Shown here piece after piece: positions 8,299 to 17,669 of a stretch of DNA of 64,000 nt. Positions within the stretch are counted from its first letter, which is position 1; every line of letters begins with the position of its first letter. The notes under the pieces are model-generated. The model did no database searches and had not been told where the DNA came from. It was given only the letters and a program-made list of their open reading frames with translations. The stretch comes from Bacillus niameyensis (GTDB taxonomy: Bacteria > Bacillota > Bacilli > Bacillales > Bacillaceae_C): assembly GCF_001375535.1 (NCBI RefSeq), contig NZ_LN831197.1:2662098-2726097 (forward strand), given 5' to 3'. Made by a program: the position numbers and the translations under genes.

Positions 8299-9171
8299 GT
8301 GAAACGATCACTAAGATGGATAACGACTATCCTTTTCCTTACTTTATTGATTGCTATTCAATCAGGATGTAATTTTCTTAATCAGAATAACGATGGTAAT
8401 AAGGCTGATGAACAAATAGAAGATCAAAATAAAGATACGGAAAACCAGCAAAACAATACTATAGAAAAAAATAATAAGGACGAGGAAAACACGAATCAGG
8501 AAAAGCCCCCAGCAGATGATAAAAATTCTAACGCATCTAAAGATAATTCCAAGCCTAAGGCAATTGAAGTTGTTACTGATCCAACTGATATTCGCGTACT
8601 AGTCAATAAGCAATTTAAACTTCCGGATGATTATGCTCCCGATGATTTAGTCTATCCTGACGTGAGATTCATCTTTAGCGAAAAGGTGGAAAAGCGCCAA
8701 ATGCGTGAAGTGGCTGCAAAGGAACTAGAAAAGATGTTTGCTGCTGCTGAGAAAGACGGCATCTATTTAGCAGGCGCCTCTGGGTACCGTTCTCAAGCTA
8801 CTCAAATCATTCTTTATAATAATTATGTCGATAAAGATGGCAAAGAGGCTGCCGATCGCTACAGTGCAAGGCCCGGACATAGTGAGCATCAGACTGGTTT
8901 AACAATGGATGTTTCTACATCCTCAGGAGAATGTGCTGTTCAAGACTGTTTTGCAGACACTCCTGAAGCAAAATGGCTAGCCGAGCATGCACATGACTAT
9001 GGGTTTATTATTCGTTATCCAAAAGGAAAAGAAAATATAACAGGCTATCAATACGAACCATGGCATATTCGCTATGTCGGAACAGAGATTGCAAAAGAAC
9101 TCTCTGAAAAGAATATTACATTAGAGGAATATTTCGGAGTAGCTGTTCCCGTAGATGGGGAAGAAGAATAG
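8299..9171 (+). CDS. D-alanyl-D-alanine carboxypeptidase, VanY type, lipoprotein
   Basis: A 290-residue membrane-anchored peptidase that should trim the terminal D-Ala from peptidoglycan stem peptides. The GTG at 8299 has AGGAGG six bases upstream; the frame runs on upstream to 8149 without a ribosome site. An N-terminal hydrophobic helix ends in S-G-C (lipid Cys24), then comes a long Asn/Asp/Glu/Lys-rich wall-spanning linker (about 28-88). The VanY domain shows SGYRS (161-165), the zinc motif SEHQTGLTMD (His197, Asp204) and EPWH (catalytic Glu253, zinc His256). All key residues are present. The gene stands alone between LacI and the large kinase gene and has its own terminator. It resembles B. 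subtilis YodJ. Confidence 0.92.
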   Translation: MKRSLRWITTILFLTLLIAIQSGCNFLNQNNDGNKADEQIEDQNKDTENQQNNTIEKNNKDEENTNQEKPPADDKNSNASKDNSKPKAIEVVTDPTDIRVLVNKQFKLPDDYAPDDLVYPDVRFIFSEKVEKRQMREVAAKELEKMFAAAEKDGIYLAGASGYRSQATQIILYNNYVDKDGKEAADRYSARPGHSEHQTGLTMDVSTSSGECAVQDCFADTPEAKWLAEHAHDYGFIIRYPKGKENITGYQYEPWHIRYVGTEIAKELSEKNITLEEYFGVAVPVDGEEE

Positions 9172-9185
9172 ATATAGAAAGAACC

Positions 9186-9227
9186 GAACCTATGAAGTTT
9201 TATTTTCCATAGGTTCCTTTATTTTTC
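9186..9227 (+). terminator. Terminator of the VanY-type gene
   Basis: Arms GAACCTATG (9186-9194) and CATAGGTTC (9208-9216) are followed by CTTTATTTTTC. It lies in the short gap between convergent genes. Confidence 0.88.
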
Positions 9228-9235
9228 TAAAAATC

Positions 9236-12200
9236 TCAGACTAAGTCTAGTAGTTCGTGATCCTGGATAACATAAACGGGAAGATGGAAAATGAAGCATG
9301 TTCCTTCATTTTCTTTACTTGTCACCGTCATTGTCCCCTTGTGATAACGAATAATTTCCTTACAAATAGCAAGCCCTAAACCATTTCCATCTGCTGACTT
9401 TGTATAATATCGGTCAAATATAAATGGTAGCTCATCCTCTGGAATTCCTGTTCCCGTATCTTTAAGTAAAAAGGAGATATACTGCTCGTTTTCATCAGCA
9501 ACTAACTCAAATGAAATTGTCCCCTGATCTGTAAACCTAATCGCGTTAGAGACAAGATTTTGCATCACTTGTTCTAATTTCCTTACATTTACTTCGATCA
9601 GCGGATCCCCTTCCCTTTTTTGAAGGGAGTATAGGGAAACATACTGAAGACCTGCCTTTTTTACTTCATAGCCAATTAACTGGCTTAAATGATCATACAA
9701 TTGGTTAACCGGAATGTATTCAAGTTCGAAAGATAATTCTCCAGATTCCCATTTTGCTAGTTCAAATAAATCCTGGATCATCTGATTTAGAGTTAATAGT
9801 TGTTGGTAACTTCTTTCCAAAGAATACATCTGTTCTTCTTTCTGATCAATCGTGCCATCCAGTATCCCTTCAATAAATCCGCGCACAGAAGTAATGGGTG
9901 TACGGAGATCGTGGGAGATGTCTGATAAAAACTGCCGACGTATTTCCCCTGATTTAGTTAATTCTCTATTTGCTTCTTCCAGTTGCTCATAAGCTGATTC
10001 TAGAAGAGCTGTCCGCTTATTGACCTTTTCCTCTAAACTACTATATAATCTTGCATTTTCAATTGAGACAGCTGCCTGGGATGCTAGTAAATTTAATATC
10101 TCCGTCCTTTCTTGCGAAAAGGCACCTTCCAAACTATCATTTTCAAGAAATAAAATACCAATCATTTTCCCTTGATGTAAAATCGGAAAACACAATACAG
10201 ATTTAGGTTGGTTCATTTTTATATAGCGATCATTTGCAAACAATCCGGCTTTTTCCATACTATGAAAGACAACGGGTTCGAGACTTTTCTCGACAAAGTT
10301 TACAATGTCTTGAGGATATTCAAATTGATCTTCTTCGGATAATAGTACGACTTCATCTACTTTTCCTTTAGCTACCAGCTTTAGCTGATCATCCGTTTTC
10401 AAAAATAACATGCCTTGTTGGGCACCGCTATTTTTTATCACAATATCTAAGAGCTTTTTTATTAACTTATCCATCATAACTTCTCCCGAAAGTGTTCGGG
10501 ATGCCTTAAGAATTGTACTTATATCAATAGATGATGTATCGATATTGTTTGCTCTAGGATATTCTTCATGGTACTCACCAAACTGTTGACTGTATCGTGT
10601 TCTAAGTTGCAAAGCTATTCTTGAAGCCCCCCATTTTTCATATGCCTTAATCGCACTAGATAAAGATATTTTTGCAAGGCGAGGAAAGCCTTTTTCCAAG
10701 TAAAAACGACTAGCACAGTCACAAGCAATAGCTTCATCTTGGTTAAACCCATTTTTCCCTGCTTCTGTAACAGCTCTTTCATAATAGCGAATAGCTTCAT
10801 CTTCTTGATTTTTGATCCTAGCTTCCTCCGCTTTAATAAGGAAATATTTATGGCGATAGTTTTCCGGGGCATATTTCTCCCAGTTTTTAAAAAGCCTAAG
10901 AATAAATTTAATTCGCTTAAAAATATTCTTTCGTTTGTTTGGATCAGCTTGATCATACATCCTACATAGCCATAATGCTTCATAAAAATAGAATTCTGGA
11001 ACTATGACAAGAACTAGCGACCGGTCCACCGAATGATTTAGCTTTTTTATTAAATCTTCTGCTACCATTTGTTCATTGAGTAAATAAGACATTTGCAAAC
11101 GGAGTGAATAATGAACAATTTCAGCCGAGTCATCATCGGTAAATTGATCACTATACCAATCTGGGATTTCCGGATTTCTATCCAAGTAGGAAATCCAGCC
11201 TTTTAATTCATTCAAGTATCTTTTAGAAAGATCAAATTGGATTTGCTGAGTAAATTGTAATTGCTGATCAATTGTTTCACTCGTTTCCTGAATCCGATGA
11301 CCTTTTAGAAAGCTAGTCATACAAATAAAAGAACTGTTTGCACCAGCTAAATGGAAATTTCCCGATTTTAAACAGTTTTGTTGGGACTGGATCAAAGCCT
11401 TTTCACTCACTGCTAAATGATGCTTCCAATGATTAATAAAACTGCCATATACAAAATTAACCCTGCCTAATAACTGGGCATTCCCGCTCTCTTTAGCATA
11501 ATAAAGAGCTAACTTGCCATATTCATAGCTATCATGAAAGTTATGAAAACCAGCGCTTAATATTAAGGCATAGTTATTATAAACTAGCGCCACTGAATCA
11601 GTTGTTCCATGTTTTAATGTAAAATTAAAGGCTTTTAACATCAATAAAGTGGCCAAGTTTTGATTCACGTGATAAGCAGGTGCATTCATATTAATAAAGG
11701 TTTGAACAATCAATCTTTGTTCACTATCCGTCATTTTCGGCAAATTTTTCAAATCGTCCGCTTTACGGTTTTTCAGCAAAAACTTAGAGTGCAGGAATTC
11801 CTTTGCAACCGCTAGTTTGCTTGGCTTTTCATTTAACTCCATACCAAATAAATGCAAAGCTCGCAAACCAGAACGCACTGCTTCCTCTACTCGATGTTGA
11901 TGTATGAATAGCGTTATTTTTAAATTATAGATTTTCAGCTTTTCCTCTCGAGATTGAACTAAGTCCAAAGCTTGATTAAATCGTTCTTCAGCTTTATCAA
12001 ATTGATTATTTGTGTAGGCCATTTCACCAATTCCGAGAATGATTTTGATGAATGTAGGATCCTGTTTCCGATCTCCAATAAGTTCATATGCCATTTCAAA
12101 AAAAGTAAGCGCTGCTTTAAAGGCTGTCCCTTTTTTCGCCTTCTCACCAGCCAACGTATTCCATTCTGCCAATTGGACCTTTTCATCACCATTCAAATGG

Positions 12201-14416
12201 TGATTACATTGATTTAAATGGTTAACGATATGAAATATATGATCTTCAAGGATATCTTTTTTCTTGTAATACGCAACAAGTAGCCTCCCTATAATCAAAT
12301 GACTTCTTTCTCGGTCAATGAGAGACATAGATGAATAGATTGCTTGTTGGACTCTATCGTGCAAAAATTTGTAGACAAGGGGAGGAGCCTTACTATCCAT
12401 ATCTTTTTCTCGGTATATCCATTTATACCGAGGATCAAGAGGAAGGATTAATCCTTCCTCAAGCGCACTCATTAGTTGTTGCGCTGTTTCTAGTTCGTTC
12501 TGATTTTTTATTGCACTAAGTATGCGAATTTCAAACTGGTTTCCAATACAAGATGCCATTTCTAAAAGTTTTCGAGTCGTAGCTGGAAGACGATAAAATC
12601 GTTCTGTCACATAATGAACAATATCTTCTTGATAAGGCAGTTGATGGAGTTGGCTAATATCCATTGTCCACTTCATATGCTTCTCATTAAAAACAATCAA
12701 TTGATGATCATATAATGCCTGAAATAACTGCTGGATTAAAAAGGGGTTCCCGTTTGTGATTCTTTGCATAAATCTAGCTATATATTTCGCATCTTCTTCC
12801 TCGCATTCTAATAGATAGAGTGCCCATTCATGTAAATCAGCTAATTCCAGTGGATACAGCGGGATTGTGACTAATGACACCTCATTTTTTCTTAATTCAT
12901 TGATCATAATCTGGAATGGATGAATGGAATCGACTTCATTATGGCGATAGGCACCAATAACTAAAAAGTATTGCTTTTTCTGTTTTAAAGCATACTGAAG
13001 CAAGTCTAAAGTAGCTTGATCAGCCCACTGCAAATCATCAATAAACAAAACAAGTGGATGCCTCTCTGTAGCAAATACATTGATTAGATTATGAAAAGCA
13101 AAAAGAACTCGATTATGTGAATCTACTGGTGATAATGTTTCTATATTAGGTTGTTTCCCAACAATCCATTCAATCTCAGGTAAAAAGGATGAAATAACTG
13201 GTAGATGTAAAGGAACTTCAGTTAGTAACCGCTCCCTCCATTCCTCTAGTTTTTCCTTACCCTCTGACAGCACTTGTTTTAATAAATCTTTAAATGCAGC
13301 TATGAGAGGAGCATAAGGAACTTGTCGCTTAAGCAAATCAAATTTTCCAGAAATAAAATAACCTCTGTTTTGTACGAGTGGCTCCTGAATTTCATTTACT
13401 AGCGCAGTCTTTCCAACTCCTGAAATACCTTGAATGAGAATAAAGCCTTTTACCTTACTTCGGAAGGCATTAATAAGTTCTTCCTTCGCTGAATCCCTGC
13501 CAAACAATTTCCCGCCTGACTCAAAATATCGCGGTGCATCTTTTTTCGCTAATGGAAAGGACACATCTGCTTCAGTTGAATAATTTTTATCAAATTCCAT
13601 CAAATCTTCTTTCAAGCCTAGCGCACTCTGATACCGTGATTCTGGCATCTTTTCTAATAATTTCATGACAATATCAGACAGCAACTTAGGGATAAGTGGA
13701 TTTATCTTATTCGGGGGTACTGGCGTTTTCGCAATATGAGCGTATACAAGCTCTAATGGGTCTGTTAAATCAAATGGCATCTTACCAGTCAGCATTTCAT
13801 AAAAAATGACCCCTAATGAATATAAATCAGACCGATAATCAAGATAACGATCTAATCTCCCTGTTTGCTCAGGCGAAATATAGCCGATTTGATTCCCCAT
13901 TAAGTAGGGGTTTACATGTGCCTGATAGTTTTCGCGCTTTAAAAACGCAGCATGATGAAACCCAGTAATCTTAATTTCTCTTATTTTTTCGTCTATCAAT
14001 ATATTGCTGGGATTCAAATTTTTATGGATGATCTGGCGGTTGTGCAGATCATTGATGATGGTGGTGAGCTTAATAAAAATCTTTAACATACTATGAATGT
14101 TCATCGTAGTATTTTTTAATAAAGCATCTAATGAATTCGCTTTAAAAAAGTTGGAAATCAGATAAGGTTGATTTCCGTGAACCTTGAATGACGCTGGCTT
14201 TAATATCCCCTTAACATCAAGATTATCCATAATGTGATATTCATAGGTCGCAGCACTTATATCTTGAGGGGTTATTTGTTCTTTTGCATACTTTTTAATA
14301 AGAAATGTGTTCGTGGAAGCATGCTGAATCGCCTTAAAAAAGTGCCACGACCGATTCATCTCAACTTCTTCCACTACATCATACCCAGGCAAATAAATGT
14401 GAGTTGTTCTTTTCAT
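9236..14416 (-). CDS. Kinase-like / AAA ATPase / GAF / histidine kinase multidomain sensor
   Basis: A 1726-residue cytoplasmic protein with the layout of the trifunctional serine/threonine kinase - ATPase - sensor histidine kinase family. Residues about 20-275 are a protein-kinase fold. Residues about 300-560 are an AAA_16-type ATPase with Walker A GISGVGKT (330-337) and Walker B LVLFIDD (455-461). A long helical, TPR-like region covers about 740-1270, then GAF (about 1310-1455), a coiled coil (1458-1490), HisKA with phospho-acceptor His1502 in SHDLRTP, and HATPase_c with an N box near 1620, DTGTG near 1653 and GNGLGL near 1678. The kinase domain looks inactive: HRDxK reads HKNLN (131-135), DFG reads GFH (152-154), and no glycine-rich loop is seen. 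The histidine kinase part is intact. The regulator gene at 14771 is the likely partner. Confidence 0.92.
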   Translation of the reverse strand: MKRTTHIYLPGYDVVEEVEMNRSWHFFKAIQHASTNTFLIKKYAKEQITPQDISAATYEYHIMDNLDVKGILKPASFKVHGNQPYLISNFFKANSLDALLKNTTMNIHSMLKIFIKLTTIINDLHNRQIIHKNLNPSNILIDEKIREIKITGFHHAAFLKRENYQAHVNPYLMGNQIGYISPEQTGRLDRYLDYRSDLYSLGVIFYEMLTGKMPFDLTDPLELVYAHIAKTPVPPNKINPLIPKLLSDIVMKLLEKMPESRYQSALGLKEDLMEFDKNYSTEADVSFPLAKKDAPRYFESGGKLFGRDSAKEELINAFRSKVKGFILIQGISGVGKTALVNEIQEPLVQNRGYFISGKFDLLKRQVPYAPLIAAFKDLLKQVLSEGKEKLEEWRERLLTEVPLHLPVISSFLPEIEWIVGKQPNIETLSPVDSHNRVLFAFHNLINVFATERHPLVLFIDDLQWADQATLDLLQYALKQKKQYFLVIGAYRHNEVDSIHPFQIMINELRKNEVSLVTIPLYPLELADLHEWALYLLECEEEDAKYIARFMQRITNGNPFLIQQLFQALYDHQLIVFNEKHMKWTMDISQLHQLPYQEDIVHYVTERFYRLPATTRKLLEMASCIGNQFEIRILSAIKNQNELETAQQLMSALEEGLILPLDPRYKWIYREKDMDSKAPPLVYKFLHDRVQQAIYSSMSLIDRERSHLIIGRLLVAYYKKKDILEDHIFHIVNHLNQCNHHLNGDEKVQLAEWNTLAGEKAKKGTAFKAALTFFEMAYELIGDRKQDPTFIKIILGIGEMAYTNNQFDKAEERFNQALDLVQSREEKLKIYNLKITLFIHQHRVEEAVRSGLRALHLFGMELNEKPSKLAVAKEFLHSKFLLKNRKADDLKNLPKMTDSEQRLIVQTFINMNAPAYHVNQNLATLLMLKAFNFTLKHGTTDSVALVYNNYALILSAGFHNFHDSYEYGKLALYYAKESGNAQLLGRVNFVYGSFINHWKHHLAVSEKALIQSQQNCLKSGNFHLAGANSSFICMTSFLKGHRIQETSETIDQQLQFTQQIQFDLSKRYLNELKGWISYLDRNPEIPDWYSDQFTDDDSAEIVHYSLRLQMSYLLNEQMVAEDLIKKLNHSVDRSLVLVIVPEFYFYEALWLCRMYDQADPNKRKNIFKRIKFILRLFKNWEKYAPENYRHKYFLIKAEEARIKNQEDEAIRYYERAVTEAGKNGFNQDEAIACDCASRFYLEKGFPRLAKISLSSAIKAYEKWGASRIALQLRTRYSQQFGEYHEEYPRANNIDTSSIDISTILKASRTLSGEVMMDKLIKKLLDIVIKNSGAQQGMLFLKTDDQLKLVAKGKVDEVVLLSEEDQFEYPQDIVNFVEKSLEPVVFHSMEKAGLFANDRYIKMNQPKSVLCFPILHQGKMIGILFLENDSLEGAFSQERTEILNLLASQAAVSIENARLYSSLEEKVNKRTALLESAYEQLEEANRELTKSGEIRRQFLSDISHDLRTPITSVRGFIEGILDGTIDQKEEQMYSLERSYQQLLTLNQMIQDLFELAKWESGELSFELEYIPVNQLYDHLSQLIGYEVKKAGLQYVSLYSLQKREGDPLIEVNVRKLEQVMQNLVSNAIRFTDQGTISFELVADENEQYISFLLKDTGTGIPEDELPFIFDRYYTKSADGNGLGLAICKEIIRYHKGTMTVTSKENEGTCFIFHLPVYVIQDHELLDLV

Positions 14417-14627
14417 AACTTCACTTCACTTTTAATGAATTGAAAAACTTTAGCAAATCTTTAAACAATTTTAAACGCCTTTTATACAAAAGATAGTAAG
14501 GTTATTGTAGAGAAAAAGATTATGGAAAACGGAATGTTATATCCTCCAATAAAGAGATATTGTGATCAAGTAATGTATGCTGCTCCGTTCCTTTTTCCTC
14601 CATTTTATAAAATCTGGGAGTGATACA

Positions 14628-14801
14628 ATGAGGCAGGTTATGAACAAAGGTTTGGCCAAAACACAATCTTATGGTAAAGATCTAGATGAAGAATGGAAAG
14701 AATTAATCTTGACAGCTAAAAAATATGGAATAACAACAAACCAGATTCGTGCTTATTTATCTAAAGCACGTCATAAGGATTCTGAACTTATAAATCGGTA
14801 G
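14628..14801 (+). CDS. SinI-like anti-repressor domain protein, 57 residues
   Basis: A small protein whose residues 19-48 (LDEEWKELILTAKKYGITTN, then QIRAYLSKAR) match the SinI dimerisation domain, where a helix-loop-helix pairs with SinR-type repressors. The ATG at 14628 has GGGAG seven bases upstream, which is better than the in-frame start at 14577. In B. subtilis SinI frees biofilm genes by binding SinR; the partner here is not in the window. The gene runs on the plus strand in the gap between two minus-strand genes (histidine kinase and response regulator), and its last 31 bases overlap the end of the regulator gene. Domain match is clear by eye; the role is inferred. Confidence 0.75.
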   Translation: MRQVMNKGLAKTQSYGKDLDEEWKELILTAKKYGITTNQIRAYLSKARHKDSELINR

Positions 14802-15484
14802 CCGATCCCTCTTACTGTCATAATATAAACTGGGTTAGCTGGATCAGCTTCAATCTTTTTTCGTAAATTGCTAATGTGAACCATTACAGTTCTATAGTCA
14901 CCAAAACTATCTTCATCCCAAACCTGTTGGAAGATTTCTTCTGGCGTATATACTCGATTAGGGTTTGCAGCCAAGAGATTTAGTATTTTATATTCCTTTA
15001 CTGATAAATGAATATCTTCATTATCTACCTTTACTGAATATCGTTCTTGATCAATCAACAAACCTGGGTAAGAAATCATTTGCTTTTTTTGGCGATCAAT
15101 TTGAGACTTCCCTAAGAGATGATTTCGACGTAAATGGGCCTTAACTTTGGCCACTAGTACAGACGGACTAAATGGTTTTGTAACGAAATCATCCCCGCCA
15201 ATACTAAGGCCCACAATTTTATCAATGTCATCTTCTTTCGCACTCAAAAAAATGATGGGAATATCACTTTTTTGCCTCGCAATTCGACATACTTCAAAAC
15301 CATCCATCCCAGGCATCATAACATCTAATATAAGCAGATCAGGCTTTTCTCTCTCCAAAATTGCCATGGCTGTATCACCATTTTCAGCTTCAACAACATG
15401 ATAGCCGTCTTTAGTTAAATAGATCTGAAGCACTTTACGAATATCAGGATCATCATCAGCGATGAGGATTTTCTCCTTTATCAA
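14771..15484 (-). CDS. Two-component response regulator, OmpR family
   Basis: A 237-residue regulator. The receiver domain (1-120) has the acidic pair in ADDD, the phospho-Asp in LLILDVMMPGMDGFE, Ser/Thr in FLSAK and Lys in VTKPFSP. The winged-helix DNA-binding domain (about 140-235) has the OmpR pattern SVKEYKILNLLAANPNRVYTPEEI and ends GIGYRF. A longer frame starts at 15499, but GGGGGTGA lies five bases before a TTG at 15484, giving the usual N-terminus MIKEKILIADDDPD. The histidine kinase gene downstream in the same direction (356 bases away) is the likely partner. A SinI-like gene occupies the gap on the other strand. Confidence 0.92.
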   Translation of the reverse strand: MIKEKILIADDDPDIRKVLQIYLTKDGYHVVEAENGDTAMAILEREKPDLLILDVMMPGMDGFEVCRIARQKSDIPIIFLSAKEDDIDKIVGLSIGGDDFVTKPFSPSVLVAKVKAHLRRNHLLGKSQIDRQKKQMISYPGLLIDQERYSVKVDNEDIHLSVKEYKILNLLAANPNRVYTPEEIFQQVWDEDSFGDYRTVMVHISNLRKKIEADPANPVYIMTVRGIGYRFISSESL

Positions 15485-15672
15485 ACCTGTCACCCCCAAA
15501 CTTTATCCCTATTAACTAGCTATAAAACTCCCGCTAAAGGAAGTTTTACTTTCTCTCTCTTTTCGGACTATATTACTAAACTATGTATATTCTAACGGAG
15601 TGGTAAGAATTATCCTTACATTTATAATTATAAGACTTTTGCCATTTGCATTCAATCAACTCTTACTACCAA

Positions 15673-15712
15673 GTAAAAAAGGAGCAAACAGGTCCTCCCC
15701 CTTGCTCCTTAC
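15673..15712 (-). terminator. Terminator of comFB
   Basis: Arms AAGGAGCAA (15679-15687) and TTGCTCCTT (15702-15710); on the minus strand the hairpin runs into TTTTTTAC. Confidence 0.85.
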
Positions 15713-15718
15713 TTCTAA

Positions 15719-16024
15719 TCAAAATTTGTTTTTATTTAGGTCATTCGTTTTATTCCATTCACATCTCGGATTGGCAGAAACAATTCCTGCTGCTTTTGTA
15801 ACTGTCAATAGTATATTAGTTGCACCTTGATGATCAGCTACATGAGAAGCTCGTACATAGGGACTTAATTCATTATTTACGATATATCGAGGAGGTAATT
15901 GATTTAGTGCAAGTGCCATTATATCATCTAAACAATGTGCACAGGTACAAGGTAAATGTAATTCATCCTTATGTTTTAACAGAACATCACGTACTACTTT
16001 TTCCATGACATTTTCAACAGGCAT
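15719..16024 (-). CDS. comFB: Late competence protein ComFB family
   Basis: A 101-residue protein with the ComFB signature: cysteines at 26, 28 and 31 (CTCAHC), then DDIMALALNQLPPRYIVN, then VTKAAGIVSANPRC. In B. subtilis comFB lies between comFA and comFC in the late competence operon, and ComFB-domain proteins have been linked to nucleotide or zinc binding. Here it stands alone, not next to comFA/comFC, so a role in DNA uptake is uncertain. An AGGAGG site lies seven bases before ATG 16024. The rluA-type gene ends... upstream in the same direction by 18 bases, so the two may be co-transcribed. Confidence 0.85.
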   Translation of the reverse strand: MPVENVMEKVVRDVLLKHKDELHLPCTCAHCLDDIMALALNQLPPRYIVNNELSPYVRASHVADHQGATNILLTVTKAAGIVSANPRCEWNKTNDLNKNKF

Positions 16025-16042
16025 TTAAAAATCCTCCTATAG

Positions 16043-16723
16043 CTAGTAAAAATCCTTCCATTGATTCCAAGGAAAAGCATTTGGGGGTTTGGATTCAATT
16101 TTAACTAATTCTTTTTTTGTCGGGTGTTCAAATTGGAGTGATTGTGCCCAGAGAGCAATTTGTTGCCCAGGTCGATTAATCTTGTATCCATATTTTTGAT
16201 CACCATAAAGTGGATGACCAATGGTGGAAAGCTGCACCCTAATTTGATGTGGTCTTCCTGTATGAAGCTGAATCGATAATAGACTTAAACCTTCTGCCTT
16301 ACCGACGACCTCGTATTCCAACACAGCCTTTTTGGCTTGCTTTTGATCGGCGGAAACTGAATAAACTTGATTTTTTCGATGATCTTTTAGTAAATAATGC
16401 TCTAATCTATCTTGATCTTTTGGTGGTATTCCCCTGACAACAGCTAGGTATTTTTTGTCAAATGCTTGTCTTCGAATCGCATCCGATAAACGGGACGCTG
16501 CCTTCGATGTTTTCGCGAATACCATTACGCCGCCAACAGGTCGATCAAGACGATGAACAAGCCCTAAATAAACATTTCCTGGCTTGGCATAACGAATTTT
16601 CAAGTCCTCTTTTAAAAGCGTTAGTAAATCCGGATCACCGGTTTGGTCTTCCTGTACAGGAACATTTATGGGCTTTTCAACAACAAGTATATGATTATCT
16701 TCGAATAAAATAGGTATCTGCAA
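16043..16723 (-). CDS. RluA-family pseudouridine synthase
   Basis: A 226-residue enzyme expected to turn specific uridines of RNA into pseudouridine. The catalytic motif HRLDRPVGGVMVFAKT is present with Asp60. Also seen are the N-terminal DNHILVVEKPINVPVQ strand and the C-terminal LHTGRPHQIRVQLSTIGHPLYGDQ motif of the RluA/RsuA fold. No S4 domain precedes it, so it belongs with the short RluA-type group. The start is TTG at 16723 with AGGAG about 12 bases upstream, which is a little far; a shorter start is possible. comFB follows 18 bases downstream. The RNA target (23S rRNA or tRNA) cannot be told from sequence. Confidence 0.9.
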   Translation of the reverse strand: MQIPILFEDNHILVVEKPINVPVQEDQTGDPDLLTLLKEDLKIRYAKPGNVYLGLVHRLDRPVGGVMVFAKTSKAASRLSDAIRRQAFDKKYLAVVRGIPPKDQDRLEHYLLKDHRKNQVYSVSADQKQAKKAVLEYEVVGKAEGLSLLSIQLHTGRPHQIRVQLSTIGHPLYGDQKYGYKINRPGQQIALWAQSLQFEHPTKKELVKIESKPPNAFPWNQWKDFY

Positions 16724-16796
16724 AATGATTTATGACTCCTTTTAAAAATAAGTAGTGTTAAACGAACAAATGATGACTAAAAATTGGATCACTACC

Positions 16797-17330
16797 CTAG
16801 CCTTTCTTCAGCTCTCTTTGTACATATTCAGGATGGTTCACATAAATGAAGCCTGATTCATCATCCAAAAAGTCCATAACTGGATCATCTCTAACAATGC
16901 GAAGACATTCCCGATCATCTATATGTAAATCTTCATGTGACTGGATTTCTGAGATGTGAACAGTCCTGCTTTTTTGAAATTCCTGATCCTCATAACTGTC
17001 CAAAGAAATATAGTACATAACGACAGGACTTTCCTCCAATGCCTTCATTATATATTCATATAGTAAAACAGAGATTTTCTTATAAAAAGGATTGTACGCT
17101 TTATAATTCCCATTCATTGGTAGAAAATTAGAACTGCATCGTGTTTGGTAACGAAGACGTACATGTTTTGAAAAGTTAAATCTCTTTTTAGTTTGTTCAT
17201 CAATGTTTTCCTCAAACCATAATCCTGTAAAATCCAATTCAGATTCATAAATATTTTCTCGAATGGACCGATATCCTACAGATTCAGTCGAAAGTGGAGC
17301 ATGTGATGCAATATAAGCATAATGGGTCAT
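16797..17330 (-). CDS. Hypothetical protein, 177 residues
   Basis: I do not recognise this protein. It starts at an ATG with GAGGTG five bases upstream, so it is a credible gene. It is soluble, rich in Tyr, Asp and Glu, and has no signal peptide or membrane segment. Visible features are a short N-terminal strand (THYAYIASHAPLS), a central basic/aromatic part (FNFSKHVRLRYQTRC), and an acidic C-terminal third. VVMYYISLDSYEDQEF looks like a beta strand and loop. It lies alone between rluA and a hairpin-rich intergenic stretch. No function is proposed. Confidence 0.7.
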   Translation of the reverse strand: MTHYAYIASHAPLSTESVGYRSIRENIYESELDFTGLWFEENIDEQTKKRFNFSKHVRLRYQTRCSSNFLPMNGNYKAYNPFYKKISVLLYEYIMKALEESPVVMYYISLDSYEDQEFQKSRTVHISEIQSHEDLHIDDRECLRIVRDDPVMDFLDDESGFIYVNHPEYVQRELKKG

Positions 17331-17669
17331 ACAAACACCTCACACGATAAATTTTTCTTCCAATCCTCTTTTCATTATAGCCTCTCTCTCCATTATTTGG
17401 TTGAAAAAATTAAAAGGATATCTATTTATCTCCGAGAGACGGTTCAGGAAACCTAAATTTTAAATAAAAAAGCATGCGAACCCGATGTGAGAGTATCGCA
17501 TGCCTTTTTTTATAGTGAGAATCCAACATTTAGAGAGTGTGAATATGCCCCATTCCTTTAATGAAAGACAATGAGAATTGAGATCAGCCTAAGCTCGTCC
17601 TTCATTTACTCGATGAAGGACAAAAAGGGGTGAATTCAACGTTCGCTTGTCCTTCATAGTAGCAACTTT
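17331..17669. other. Intergenic stretch with hairpins, no gene
   Basis: About 340 bases between two minus-strand genes. It holds a terminator-like hairpin at 17465-17512 and a second, T-less inverted repeat GTCCTTCAT (17597-17605) / ATGAAGGAC (17613-17621). A third copy of TTGTCCTTCAT lies near 17647. No coding frame with a ribosome site was seen. Confidence 0.6.
17465..17512. terminator. Bidirectional terminator-like hairpin
   Basis: GCATGCGA (17472-17479) pairs with TCGCATGC (17496-17503), with an A-run before and CTTTTTTT after, so it could end transcription in either direction. In the minus direction it would act downstream of the GTPase gene. Confidence 0.85.

Noticed and set aside
17597..17621. 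Inverted repeat GTCCTTCAT/ATGAAGGAC as a terminator
   Set aside because: No T-run follows on either strand; kept only as a hairpin note.
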